Positions 1-10,663 of a DNA stretch of 64,000 nucleotides are shown piece after piece. Origin of the DNA: Odiellus spinosus (taxonomy: Eukaryota; Arthropoda; Arachnida; Opiliones; Phalangiidae); the NCBI GenBank assembly GCA_963920705.1, contig OY987233.1, positions 3,772,001-3,836,000 on the forward strand, written 5' to 3'. The notes under the pieces were generated by a model, which did not search any database, had not been told where the DNA came from, and worked only from the letters and a program-made list of their open reading frames with translations. Positions within the stretch are counted from its first letter, which is position 1. Each line of letters starts with the position of its first letter. Position numbers and translations under genes: made by a program.

Positions 1-555
1 CGCGCACCACTTCTTAACAGTTTCTATGGTCATCGGTCGGGATGACTAACCCTGGCATCGGGTAATAAAACTACAAAAAGCATGCACATGTATTTTCCCG
101 ATGCATTCATTAAAATAATTGGCGGCTTACAATCCTATCCTAAAAGTATTTAGCGGCGCTTTAGATTCGCGCGCGATACACTAAAAATGTCAACACTAAT
201 AGGTGAACAGTTTGACAATTTATTACTTGGCATCCGCTTATAGATGCGGTACAAAAAGTTCAAAGCAGACTCAAGGCGTAACATGTTTTTTTGAATATAA
301 AAGAATATAAAACGAGGGGTCTTGGGCGTTGTTACGGGGGTTCACTCTTTTCAACTCTAGGGGCTATTAACAAAAGGGATTTTAAGATGGGCTTCGAAAA
401 TCAAAGATGTAAGATAACCATTTCCAGATGAGGATAACCATTTCTATTCCGAGGGTTCCGCGGAAAACCCCCATGGAGAAATAGGCCTTCCTTTTACTAC
501 CATTAAATAATTATACGTGAACGAAATTAAACCAGATAGGAAAATATTCGTTACA
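1..555 (-). repeat. 3' LTR of the retrotransposon (truncated by window edge)
   Basis: Direct repeat of 5233-5787. I found no difference in the lines compared by eye, which suggests recent insertion. It ends ...CGTTACA and is followed by the polypurine tract complement CTCCCCACCCCTT. Confidence 0.85.
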
Positions 556-570
556 CTCCCCACCCCTTAG
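556..570 (-). other. polypurine tract of the LTR retrotransposon
   Basis: Read on the - strand this is a purine run (AAGGGGTGGGGAG) ending at the TG that starts the 3' LTR. It is the usual plus-strand priming site in reverse transcription and confirms the element's orientation. Confidence 0.75.
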
Positions 571-1002
571 AGCCGAACGTCCTCGAAGGCAACGATTTTA
601 ACCTCAAAAACATAAATGGAAATAACGAAAACAAATAATAAAAAAAATTGCAAAAGGGTTTAAACTAATATACAAGGGTGGTTTAGGGCAGCTATGGGGC
701 GACGTAATTAATAACCGGGAAGGTACCAAGTCCCTGAGATTATAACGTACGAAAAATTAATTTCTTATCCCGTAGACTTTTCAGCCTTATCACTAACGCA
801 ATTTGCGCTAACTTTACGTAAAACCATTTAAGAGCAATCATCTACTGGAGGGTGGACGATTTTAGGCTTCTTTTTTTTGGATTTTACGAACTCCTTGGGA
901 ATCTTCCTGTTTTTGGTCACGCTCAGTGTAGAGCTTCGGTTCCCGTAACTTGAAGGTCCCTTTCAAGTTTCAACTGCGTATTACTATTTTTCGGGCGTAT
1001 TT

Positions 1003-1179
1003 TTAGGTGTAAGGGGAAGAGTTTTGGTCAAAATAAAATAACCTTATTAAAACGATATCCCCTTCCTTAAATTCGAAATCCCGTTTGTTTTTGTATTGGG
1101 CCGCATTTTTGACTTGGGTTCCTACTATATTTCTCTGGGCCTCTTTAATTTCATCCCTAATTAACTCAGCGTTCTGAGC
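1003..1179 (-). pseudogene. pol: integrase C-terminal remnant (pol tail)
   Basis: On the - strand this frame reads AQNAELIRDEIKEAQRNIVG, then about ten residues, then YKNKRDFEFKEGDIVLIRLF, and ends at TAA after 58 codons. A helix rich in A/Q/K followed by F-x-GD-x-VLIR is the usual end of Ty3/Gypsy integrase. There is no DDE core, zinc finger or GPY/F end, and the frame upstream is shifted by one base relative to the neighbouring repeat. I infer a leftover of a deleted pol gene. Confidence 0.6.
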
Positions 1180-1199
1180 TATATACCACTAATTTCGAC

Positions 1200-1935
1200 G
1201 CAAGGCATTCTAATATCACTAGGCAAATCGCAATGTTTCCTATCTTCATTACGATGGTTTCTACTATCATTTTCGCTAGGCATTCTAATATCACTAGACG
1301 AGTCGTAATGTTTCCTATCTTCATTACGATGGTTACTACTATCATTCTCGCTAGGCATTCTAATATCACTAGACGAGTCGTAATGTTTTCTATCTTCATT
1401 ACGATAATTACTACTACTATTATCGCTACAGGCTTTCTAATATCCATATGCGAATCGTAAAGTTTCCTATCTGCTTTACAATTTTTACTACTATTATTTC
1501 CGCTAAGGCTTTCTGATATCCTTAAGCGTATCGTAAAGTTTCCTAACTGCATTACGATGATTACTACTATTATTGTCGCTATAGGCATTCTATTATCCGA
1601 ATGCGAATCGTAAAGTTTCCTATCTGCATTACGATTTATGCTACTATTTCTGTCGCTAGGCTTTCTAATATCCTTTGGCGAGTCGTAAAGTTTCCTAACT
1701 TCATTACGATCATTACTACTATTATTATTGTCGCTAAGCTTTCTAATATCCTTTGGCGAGTCGTAAAGTTTCCTATCTTCATTACGATCATTACTACTAT
1801 TATTATTGTCGCTATAGGCTTTCTAATATCCTTATGCGAATCGTAAAGTTTCCTAACTGCATTACGATGATCACTACTACTATTATCACTAGGAATTCTA
1901 TAATCGCTAGGATTTTTAACTACTATTATTGCTAA
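1200..1935. repeat. 75-bp minisatellite inside the LTR element
   Basis: About nine to ten copies of a 75-bp unit (some 78 bp by gain of one codon-length step), recognisable by TCGTAA..TTTCCTA and CATTACGATNATTACTACT. Copy starts at 1248, 1323 and 1398 show the exact period. The unit is a multiple of three and is open in two frames on the - strand, but small indels shift the frame between copies, so I do not call it coding. Confidence 0.85.
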
Positions 1936-2788
1936 TCCCTGATTGGTCCAAACGAACGTTTCTATAAGACGATGCTGTCATCCAGTATACAGGAGATCGC
2001 TACTCTTTAACCCATGAGTATTATAAATTAGTGTCAATTAATTGTCGATTTTTTTTCTACTACTATTGTTCTCTATATAAAAATAACGCTTCATGTTCAT
2101 CGGATTCCAAACTCAATCAGGTACTACTAATCCCTCATCTCCTACTGATTCGGGCCAAGGGTACGAATCCCTTCGAGTATCGTGGTTTAAATTTCGATAA
2201 TTAATGAAAGTCCGGTTTCATGAAAATACGCCTTTAAATGTTTCTACTAAAATTGGTCAACTACTACTAAATTTCGGATTCTACTTCTATGTTTCTCCTC
2301 ATCTTAAACGCCTTATTTATAGCCTTTATTTGAAATCCTCGTCTTCAGTTAAAGTTCATTCCGTTAATTAAAAACTAATACCACTATCTATAAATCATAC
2401 TACCAGACTGAAGGATTCGAGTCCCAGCACCAGATCAGGTGACCATAACTAATTGTCATAACTGATGTTCTAAAGCAATAATGCAGGGATACAATTTGCT
2501 ATCTAATACAATTGCTTCGCGTGTCAAAGTTTTGGCATTAAAATTCTAAAATTAGTTTTATCGATTGATTACCTTGAATATTTTTTTTTTTTTTCTACTT
2601 TAAGAGTTAGAATTGATTAATTAAATTTCAAATCCAAAATTTTCCAAATCGTTACTACTATGACAATCGATTTACGTAATGGAGCTATTAGTATATACTA
2701 TATTTATTTCTAAAAGACATTTATTTTTGTTACTATTATTTTGACACGTGAAGACAATCGGGTGCGGACGGGCTATTTTAAAGGGTTA
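1936..2788 (-). other. retrotransposon internal region without recognisable pol
   Basis: Lies downstream of gag in element orientation. Stops occur in all frames that I followed. It is rich in TACTACTA runs like the neighbouring minisatellite. This is where protease and reverse transcriptase would be expected; I see neither. Confidence 0.5.
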
Positions 2789-4195
2789 CTACATCGACTT
2801 TGGGGCGGGGTCGTCCTTTGTCGGACCTTCCCTTCTCCCGTTTTCCGAATTTCCATTAGGACGATACCTTTGATTATAACCAGTATTTCTACTATTATCA
2901 TACGTGTTTCCCTGGAAAGGCCTATTCTGATCAGGCTGGTTTCTACTACCGTAATTACTACTATAATTTGGCCTACTAAGATTAATGCCATTGATATTTG
3001 TTTGGTCCCTACTACGACCTAAACCCTTAGATAATTCGACTCTTGTAGCGTGGGCTAACAAGTCACTAATTGTGGCGTATTCGAAAAGAGAAAGGAAAGG
3101 CTTAATTTCCTCATTCAGGTTACGATATACGTATTCTACCTGTAAAGTTGTTGGGATCGAATTTTCGAACTGAAGGAGAATTTCGCGCATACTATTTATA
3201 TAGTCGCGAACTGATTCGTGATTCCTATGCCTTCTACTAAGTAATTGTTCGTGAAGAACGGAGTCGTTTACTTCAAACGCGAACTCTTTTCGTATCAGTT
3301 TTTGAAACGCCTCAAAATCAACGGGCTTAGTTGGGAGAGACTGCCACCAATCTAAAGCGGGGCCTAAAAACATCTGTGGGACCCAGGCTTGAAGAAAAGA
3401 GGGGTCAGGCAGTCCTAAGGTTTCCCTTATCTGCCGCGCTTTCACTAAAAAATCTTTTGTACTCAAGTCAGACGGTTTCCCCGTAAAAACTGGCATGTTT
3501 ATTTTTGGTTGTCTAATATAAGGCGAGCTAGACGCGCTCGACGAATGGCTACTAGGTGGAACTATTGTGGGACTATTAATAATTGCTCGATTACTACTAT
3601 GAACAATATTCCCAACGATACTAATACCACTAGCGTTACTCGCTACTATAGGTGCATTGATACTACCAACGCTACCTGTACTACTAGTGTTACCCACTAT
3701 TATAGGTAAATTAGAAACTGTCAGATTTTGTTGTGGGGTGGAACTAATTACCCCCGAGGTCTGCTGATTATTAGAGACAGAACTCGTGTTAGACTGAGCT
3801 AGTTGACGGAGTTGGACTTGCAAATCCGTTATTTGTTTTTGCATGTCCAATAAAAAGGAAGTGGGTACTAATTGCATTCCCATTGGTACTATTGGAGGCG
3901 GGAGGATTGAGGGACTACTAGTTACAGTTGCCAATAATGACGGGGAAGTCGGGGGGCTAGCTGTTACTACTACTAAATTATTTGGAGTGTTTCCTAACGC
4001 ACTCGTACTAGCTCCCGAACTACCTCCTGCTACTAAACTATTTGGATCTGAATTCATTTTTCTACTATCTCTGTTCCTTGCTCTATTAGCTCTATCTATA
4101 GCCAATGAACTTCTATAAGTTTCGATGCAAAGGAAACAGCTTGAATAAAGACCAAATTGTGGTTTGCAACTTGAGTGTTCAATCCTAGGCCTCAT
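2789..4195 (-). CDS. gag: retrotransposon Gag protein
   Basis: An intact 468-codon frame. The likelier start is the second methionine (M47, at 4057), which begins MNSDPNSLV and gives 422 residues; the first 46 residues look like leader sequence. Residues 47-230 are low-complexity, rich in S, T, P and N, with a predicted helix around 115-135 (LLDMQKQITDLQVQLRQLAQ). Residues 231-390 look like a Retrotrans_gag capsid domain: PVFTGKP, then QAWVPQMFLGPALDWWQSL near 269-287, then FQKLIRKEFAF, and a helical end to about 390. The tail (396-468) is N/R/G/Y-rich and basic and probably binds RNA. No CCHC zinc knuckle is present. Gag would form the particle that packages element RNA. The frame is followed at once by TAG and TAA, with no pol frame after it. 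Confidence 0.8.
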   Translation of the reverse strand: MRPRIEHSSCKPQFGLYSSCFLCIETYRSSLAIDRANRARNRDSRKMNSDPNSLVAGGSSGASTSALGNTPNNLVVVTASPPTSPSLLATVTSSPSILPPPIVPMGMQLVPTSFLLDMQKQITDLQVQLRQLAQSNTSSVSNNQQTSGVISSTPQQNLTVSNLPIIVGNTSSTGSVGSINAPIVASNASGISIVGNIVHSSNRAIINSPTIVPPSSHSSSASSSPYIRQPKINMPVFTGKPSDLSTKDFLVKARQIRETLGLPDPSFLQAWVPQMFLGPALDWWQSLPTKPVDFEAFQKLIRKEFAFEVNDSVLHEQLLSRRHRNHESVRDYINSMREILLQFENSIPTTLQVEYVYRNLNEEIKPFLSLFEYATISDLLAHATRVELSKGLGRSRDQTNINGINLSRPNYSSNYGSRNQPDQNRPFQGNTYDNSRNTGYNQRYRPNGNSENGRREGPTKDDPAPKSM

Positions 4196-5232
4196 TAATT
4201 AATCTACAATATTTTCATTTCTTCCCACTACAACAGGATAAGATGCTAATTTCATCTTACTAAAACGATAGTCTCCTTACTAGTTAAACTGGCATAGAAA
4301 GACTATCCCGGAAGGGCCCCCAAAATATAACGCTTTTTACTACCAGCGGCCTAACCGTGCCAAGCGTTGATATTCCTACTACTAAGAAATGGTTAGCTTA
4401 AACTTTAAGTGGGAATAATGAGTCATAACTTGTCGTACCATGAGTCTGTTTTAATTATGTGTTGTAGGACAACATCAAATATTACTACTACAATGAGATA
4501 TTGGCTTTCTATTGTCCAATCATAATCAATCACCTTAATCGTCTACAAAACCTACTACTATAATTGCGCCATTAACTAATCCTATACTACAAAATTATTA
4601 CACTAATACTAGAAATCCCTCCAAAATATATACACATGCTACATGCACACTTAACCGACCGATGCCAGGCTACACAAATAAAACTACTACTATATTACAC
4701 TACTACTACTACAACTACTATATTACACTCCTTAAAATTGTACTTATCACATGACGTCGTATCGAGTTCATTGTCGTGGCAGGTAGACGGTCGAGATGCT
4801 TTGACGATAGGGAAGATGGAGATGACTAGAAGAGGTTATACGACATAGGTGTCGAGCTGTGGTCCAAAGGGCGAGCGCTTGCTCCGTTCGAGCCTCCAAA
4901 ATTAGCAGCGACCAGCGCGAAACGTTTCTCGTTAGCTAACCGAACATAGCCGGACTTCTCGACAGCTTTGTTCTTTGGTATTAGAACATTCGGACTTCTT
5001 CTTCCTCTCCTTCCGATCTAGTTCCTCCTTGAAGCCACCATCCAGAGTTGTTCCTCCTTCAGCGTATCATCGAGAGTGTCCTTTCTTACTTCATCTCTTT
5101 TTTTTTTTTCAATCTATTTTCTTCTTCCCGCCAAAACCAACTTAATTGTTTAGGTCCGCGGCCCGTTCTTCTTTACCCAATCAGGGACCGGGATGGCAAC
5201 ATCATACAACGACATGAAGGGGGCAGAAAGTT
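4196..5232 (-). other. retrotransposon leader and unresolved inner LTR part
   Basis: Between gag and the recognised 5' LTR. It must contain the primer-binding site and the inner end of the LTR, but I could not match a tRNA 3' end with confidence. Short TACTAC-rich runs occur at 4551-4730. Confidence 0.4.
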
Positions 5233-5787
5233 CGCGCACCACTTCTTAACAGTTTCTATGGTCATCGGTCGGGATGACTAACCCTGGCATCGGGTAATAA
5301 AACTACAAAAAGCATGCACATGTATTTTCCCGATGCATTCATTAAAATAATTGGCGGCTTACAATCCTATCCTAAAAGTATTTAGCGGCGCTTTAGATTC
5401 GCGCGCGATACACTAAAAATGTCAACACTAATAGGTGAACAGTTTGACAATTTATTACTTGGCATCCGCTTATAGATGCGGTACAAAAAGTTCAAAGCAG
5501 ACTCAAGGCGTAACATGTTTTTTTGAATATAAAAGAATATAAAACGAGGGGTCTTGGGCGTTGTTACGGGGGTTCACTCTTTTCAACTCTAGGGGCTATT
5601 AACAAAAGGGATTTTAAGATGGGCTTCGAAAATCAAAGATGTAAGATAACCATTTCCAGATGAGGATAACCATTTCTATTCCGAGGGTTCCGCGGAAAAC
5701 CCCCATGGAGAAATAGGCCTTCCTTTTACTACCATTAAATAATTATACGTGAACGAAATTAAACCAGATAGGAAAATATTCGTTACA
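5233..5787 (-). repeat. 5' LTR of the retrotransposon (outer part)
   Basis: Second copy of the direct repeat. The true LTR extends further left by an unknown amount because the matching part of the left copy is outside the window. To its right the sequence continues directly into a family I MITE. Confidence 0.8.
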
Positions 5788-6018
5788 GTACGCAATTTTC
5801 GCAACATTTGTACGCTTAGATCTTTTTTCGGTCGGCTCCATTTTTATTACACAAAATATTATGTCAAGGTCGTTAGTGGCGCGGGTTAATAATAGACATC
5901 AGGAGCGATATACTTGAAAAATCGATTTGAAGCGGACGAACTTTTGCTACAAAGTTTGAGAGGATGGTTATTGATTCGCTATCCTCCCATATTCTTATGG
6001 AACCTGAATGAATTCTTG
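5788..6018 (-). mobile_element. family I MITE, right part, interrupted by the LTR element
   Basis: Matches the complement of the family I copies at 15155 and 28289 (cAATTTTCGCA..TTTGTACGC, then TTATTACACAAAATATTATG) and ends with TGAATGAATTCTTG. The other half would lie left of the window, so the retrotransposon jumped into this MITE. Confidence 0.75.
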
Positions 6019-6039
6019 CGACCATCGATGGCTCATATT

Positions 6040-6145
6040 TAGGGAAAACAGGATCTCCATGATCAATGTAATTGGTTTCTACTCCTACGGGGAGTTCAGA
6101 TGATCTCCATGAATTCTGTTGTTAGGCTGCATTCTCCCTTTAAGG
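6040..6145. mobile_element. family B MITE fragment
   Basis: Holds the family B interior (GATCTCCATGAAT) and the right terminus GGCTGCATTCTCCC followed by TTTAA. The left part is missing. Confidence 0.6.
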
Positions 6146-6894
6146 AATGTCTTGGGTGTCTTTTATGGTTTATAATATTTAGAATATAGAGTTGAATGGA
6201 AGTAGAGAAAGATTCTGATGGTTTAAATGAATGGATTCAGTAAGAATCTAGAAGAGAGAATAGATGATAGGCCTAGCGCTGTTAAATTGAGGCACGTAGT
6301 ATATACTGGCTGACTTGCACAATGAAAGACGGGCGCAGTGTTTAACATCCATCCATGTTATGTTGGCGCGCGCCTTCATGAGATATATCCTCCTCACTCC
6401 ATCGTCACACAGCCCGAGATCATACAACGGACCTTCCCTGTAATTTAATGTCGTTGGTCCGAAGAATGCCTCGAGCGCCACAAAAAGATTTCCACCCAAA
6501 AAAAAAGTTAAATCTAAGCAACTTCCTTCTACGCCTTTTACCATCCTTAATTTAAAGAAACAGTTGCGTAATCATTTAATTAAAGCGAGGCTGGCACCGA
6601 TTTTTCATAACTCGACAATTTTCCTATAAGTTAGACTTTTTTTTCCTTTAATTTCGACAGTTTTCTTCCAATTTCTTGCATTTTCCTACAAGTTAGACTA
6701 TGTTATTATAAATTCACCAATGTTCTTATAATTTCACCAATTTTCTTATAATTTCGACCATTTTCCTCTAAATTCGTGAATTTTCCTGTAAGTTCGACAA
6801 TTTTTATATAATTTCGATTATTTTCCAATATTTCCTTCCTTTCTTTCGTACTTTGTCGTTTCCATTACATTTTTTCTTAATAAAGAAAATTCTG
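6146..6894. other. no recognised gene; one open frame of unclear meaning
   Basis: Mostly AT-rich. A 98-codon frame runs on the - strand at 6248-6544 (starts MVKGVEGS, contains DLGLCDDGVRRIY); I do not recognise it and see no splice signals or homologous copy here. From about 6700 the sequence carries scattered TTTTCTTATAATTTC-like words, a decayed run leading into the array that follows. Confidence 0.3.
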
Positions 6895-7432
6895 GAAAGT
6901 TCTAGAAAGCTATGAAAAAATCTGGAAAATTCTCGAAAATTCTCGAAAAATCTAGAAAATTCTCGAAAAATCTAGAAAATTCTCGAAAAATCTAGAAAAT
7001 TCTCGAAAAATCTAGAAAATTCTCGAAAAATCTAGAAAATTCTAGAAAAATCTAGAAAATTCTCGAAAAATCTAGAAAATTCTAGAAAATTCTCGAAAAA
7101 TCTAGAAAATTCTAGAAAATTCTCGAAAAATCGAGAAAAATCTAGAAAATTCTAGAAAAATCTAGAAAATTCTCGAAAAATCTAGAAAATTCTCGAAAAA
7201 TCTAGAAAATTCTCGAAAAATCTAGAAAATTCTAGAAAAATCTAGAAAATTCTAGAAAATTCTCGAAAAATCTAGAAAATTCTCGAAAAATCTAGAAAAT
7301 TCTCGAAAAATCTAGAAAATTCTCGAAAAATCTAGAAAATTCTCGGAAAAATCTAGAAAATTCTCGGAAAATCTAGAAAAATCTAGAAAATTCTAGAAAA
7401 ATCTAGAAAATATTAGAAAAATCAATAAATTC
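6895..7432. repeat. 20-bp minisatellite with heat-shock-element pattern
   Basis: Roughly 25 copies of a 20-bp unit, TCTAGAAAATTCTCGAAAAA, with variants where TCTCGAA becomes TCTAGAA. Each unit contains GAAaaTTCtcGAA, which fits the trimeric heat-shock factor site GAAnnTTCnnGAA. The edges decay gradually (GTTCTAGAAAGC on the left, AGTTGTAGAAAATT on the right). Confidence 0.9.
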
Positions 7433-7937
7433 TGGAAAGTTGTAGAAAATTACAGAAAACTCTCGCGATTTTTCCCGGATTTTTTTTTAATACGTTAGAT
7501 AAGATTAAGCTTCGTCAAAAAGGAAGCAACTAACCGTTTGAGAGTGCTTTACCGCGTGGCCGCCACAAAATATATGAAAGAGAAATAAATGGGCCCTCTT
7601 TTTGAGAATGTATTAAGAAAGAGACAACCCGAAATAGAACGCGTGTAACCCTCTTTTCTATATATCCATCATAGCTGAATCTTTTTTTTTTCTTTTTTAT
7701 TAAGTCAAATTACCAAATTATATAATCCAAGCCCTACCAAGATGAGGATATAAAAACAGCAATAATATTCACTATTTTCAGTCGGTAAACACCCTATTTA
7801 AGACACAAATATCTTTTTAAAGGAACACTAAAGTACAAAGTAATTCTGGAACGAATTATTAAATTCCAATTTAAATTTGAGTTATTTGAATATCACTGGG
7901 TCCGAACACGACCAGGAAAAACTAAAAAAAAAAAAAA
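7433..7937. other. no recognised feature
   Basis: AT-rich sequence with a T run near 7681 and an A run at 7924-7937. I see no gene or element. Confidence 0.4.
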
Positions 7938-8402
7938 GTCAGGGAATTTGAGTGAGGTCAGGGTTGTCACAGGCCAGGGAAAACAGGGAATTTGGAAATG
8001 AACCAAAAAAAGTCAGGGAATTTGAGTGAGGTCAGGGTTGTCACAGGCCAGGGAAAACAGGGAATTTGGAAATGAACCAAAAAAAGTCAGGGAATTTGAG
8101 TGAGGTCAGGGTTGTCACAGGCCAGGGAAAACAGGGAATTTGGAAATGAACCAAAAAAAGTCAGGGAATTTGAGTGAGGTCAGGGTTGTCACAGGTCAGG
8201 GAAAACAGGGAATTTGGAAATGAACCAAAAAAAGTCAGGGAATTTTAAGATATTTTGAAAAGTCAGGGAATTTTAAGATATTTTGAAAAGTCAGGGAATT
8301 TTAAGATATTTTGAAAAGTCAGGGAATTTTAAGATATTTTGAAAAGTCAGGGAATTTTTAAATATTTTGAAAAGTCAGGGAATTTAAAGATCTTTCAAGA
8401 AG
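7938..8402. repeat. compound array: 74-bp x4 then 28-bp x6
   Basis: Starts of GTCAGGGAATTT at 7938, 8012, 8086, 8160 and 8234 give an exact 74-bp period. From 8234 the same word recurs every 28 bp (8262, 8290, 8318, 8346, 8374) with AAGATATTTTGAAAA between. The short unit seems to be a shortened form of the long one. Confidence 0.9.
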
Positions 8403-8640
8403 CCAGGAAATTACAATCATTATCTGCGGAAAAGATTTCAAGCTAACCGTGTCAGTTTTATAGATTAGATCAAAGATACGCGTGCAAAAGTTTGGCGAAC
8501 GCGATTGAAAAATTTGTAGGTCTGAAACGGTCAGGGAAAAACGTTGGAAAAGCTCAGGGTAAACCTGGAAAAGTCAGGGAATTTTAATCTGAAAAAACTG
8601 TGGCAACCCTGGAGGTGGTCAGGGAACTTTCATGATCTCC
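8403..8640. repeat. scattered GTCAGGGAA words, edge of the same element
   Basis: Contains GGTCAGGGAAAA, CTGGAAAAGTCAGGGAA and TGTGGCAACCCTGG. The same words recur at 40810-41225, so this is probably one transposon family with internal arrays. The superfamily is unknown. Confidence 0.5.
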
Positions 8641-8988
8641 AAAAGTTCTACCTTTCGTACTTACAATCCTTATTTATTTGTGATAAAGACATGGTAGTCG
8701 TAATTTTTAAAATTTCAGTTTTTATTTTGGAGTTTTTTTTTTTTGTTTTTTTCTTAATTGATAGTTTATCAACTGAACGGCTTAGAATGAGATCCTATTG
8801 GCAAGAAGCCCACCATTGTTTGATTTCGTACAAAACATACGATATATTTGAAATTCTGGCGGCATACATTAATTTTTAGCTTCCAATTAATGCTCGAAAT
8901 CGGGGTTCTGTTATTAATATATTAAAAGTGATTAATTCACAAGGAAACACTGCATTTTAACTAATGAATCAAACCTGCAACAAGAATA

Positions 8989-9431
8989 AGGGAAACTTGG
9001 AGCTAAAAATAGATCAGAGTTTGAATTTATTTTCGGAATCGCCATTCCAGAATGTTTTCGCAATTTTTAGACACGTTTTTGGTGTTAAAATTAATTTCTG
9101 CAGTTTGGTAAAAAGTATATATAAATTCGGACCAATCATATTATTTCAGCCTTCAACAGCGCATGTAATATCTTAACATTAAAAGAATAGGGCGGCGTTT
9201 GATGCCTAAGACATTAGGTATCAAACCTCGTTGAGACAATAGAGTTGAAGGCTGAAATAATATGATTGGCCGGATTTTATATTTACTTTTTATTGAAATT
9301 TTACCAAACTTTAGAAATTAATTTAATCACCAAAAACGTGTCTAAAATTGTTTGAAAATTCTGGAATACGTTTTTTTTGTCCTGGTGATTCCGAAAATAA
9401 ATTCAAAAGCATTTTTCGCTCCAAGTTTCCC
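8989..9431. mobile_element. family A foldback MITE, copy 1
   Basis: Ends AGGGAAACTTGGAGCTAAAA and the complement ...CTCCAAGTTTCCCT, followed by TTAA on the right; the left target is altered (AATA). The arms pair over most of the length (CAATCATATTATTTCAGCC with its complement near 9250), so the element is one long imperfect hairpin. Confidence 0.85.
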
Positions 9432-9625
9432 TTTAATTTTTATTAATTATATTCCACGAAAAGTTTCAATTAATTGGAATGGGAAATAGTTTATTTTTAA
9501 TCCAATGGATAATATCAGATTATAATAAAGAAGATCTATATAATCATATTAATAAATTTTATACAAATTTCAAGCCCTAATACATACACCGGTTTTGAAA
9601 TCATATTTATTTTTATTTCTATTGT

Positions 9626-9963
9626 CAGAAGCCGATGAAACCCTCCTTTGAAGTCTACTACTCTAATGTTCGATATAGCGCTCCTCTCTGTATGGGTAAA
9701 ATTCCCAATTTTACGAGATCGGAGGGTTTCTACTTCATCCCCCCCTGTCTACGGAAAATTGGAAATTCTCTCTCTCCACAAACGACGACGTTTTTTGGAC
9801 GAACTCCGAGGCTGCTAGAGATATTCGCTCGGCGAACTCCCGCTCCGAAAATATCTACCGTTAGGAGGCGTACGAATCGCGCTTTTTGAAACTAACCCAT
9901 ACAGAGAGGGGTAGACAAGACCCGGGAGTAATAGACTTCAAAGGAGGGTTTCATCGGCTTCTG
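9626..9963. mobile_element. family F MITE, copy 1, 7-bp TSD CTATTGT
   Basis: 338 bp, ends CAGAAGCCGATGAAACCC and its complement ...CATCGGCTTCTG. Exact target duplication CTATTGT at 9619-9625 and 9964-9970. It contains TATAGCGCTCCTCTCTGTAT and CCGTTAGGAGGCGTACG. No transposase frame. Confidence 0.9.
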
Positions 9964-10357
9964 CTATTGTATATTTCTACGCCACGTATCTTTAACTATA
10001 ATATAATATTGAACAAAGTTTTTAGCGTGATCTATGGAACACTAGGAATTTTATAGCAACTCTCCCTCTATATATACCCCTCTTCAAAACAACATAAATT
10101 ATTCCGAACTGTATATAATTGCGAACTAAGAACGGGGTCTAAATTCCTATGGCAAAAACCCTCGTTTCTTTGAAAATTCGGTTCTTTCCCAGGATATAAT
10201 ATGTATTAAGCCTAATAAATTAAATATTGTTTTTCTTTAGTCCAACATTCTTTAATATCAAACACAATTTCTGGTTTGAAAAATAAATAAATCTAGTTTT
10301 AAAATTTACGATTCAAAAAGCTTGTCTTGGAGGTATAAAGATGTATAGGTTTGTTAT

Positions 10358-10648
10358 CCGCGTTCTTACTATAGGCCTTGAAATCGATTTAAAATGTTTC
10401 AAAACGTTTCGCTATAGTCGTGTAAACGGGAAACAGTCTTTTATCGAATCGATTTGATTCTATATCTCGAAACTGCTTCGGGAACCAGTTTCGTACCGAT
10501 TCGGTTTCAACAACTGATTGATGAAGCTACGATAAATCGATTTATAAAGGTAACGCGTGAACACGTGACGCTTAAAACGATTCCTGGCGTTCGGTTTGAT
10601 TTTACCGTTTCAAATCGATTAAGAAATGCTAGTGTGACCGTAGCTATA
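10358..10648. mobile_element. family E MITE, copy 1
   Basis: Runs from a CGTTCTTACTATAGGCC end to GCTAGTGTGACCGTAGC. The interior has the family words GGGAACCAGTTTCGTACCG and CGATTTATAAAGGTAACGCG. Ends of the form GCTACGGTCAC / GTGAACGCAGC with 3-bp TTA/TAA targets elsewhere suggest a PIF/Harbinger-like origin. Confidence 0.7.
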
Positions 10649-10663
10649 TAGACAGTGAATATA

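Larger units (their letters stand above)
1..5787 (-). mobile_element. Ty3/Gypsy-like LTR retrotransposon, pol largely lost
   Basis: The element lies in reverse orientation. Two long direct repeats bound it: 1-555 (cut by the window edge) and the matching 5233-5787, offset by exactly 5232. Both end in GTTACA on the + strand, so each LTR begins TGTAAC in element orientation. Next to the left LTR, 556-570 reads as a polypurine tract on the - strand (AAGGGGTGGGGAG), as expected just upstream of a 3' LTR. Inside are an intact gag, a 75-bp minisatellite, and a short integrase C-terminal tail. No protease, reverse transcriptase or RNase H motif was found and the internal length is too short to hold them. 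I could not locate the primer-binding site, so the inner edge of the right LTR is unknown. The target duplication cannot be checked because the left end is outside the window. Confidence 0.8.

Noticed and set aside
1166..1588. A 140-codon frame on the - strand of the LTR element
   Set aside because: It is one reading of the 75-bp minisatellite; neighbouring copies shift frame.
4861..4900. Possible tRNA-like primer-binding site near GTTCGAGCCTCCA
   Set aside because: It resembles a T-arm and CCA end, but the next bases do not start with TG as an LTR should, and no known tRNA matched.
9635..9889. A conserved MKPSFEVYYSN frame in each family F copy
   Set aside because: The frame starts in the terminal inverted repeat and differs in length among copies; it follows from MITE sequence similarity, not selection on a protein.
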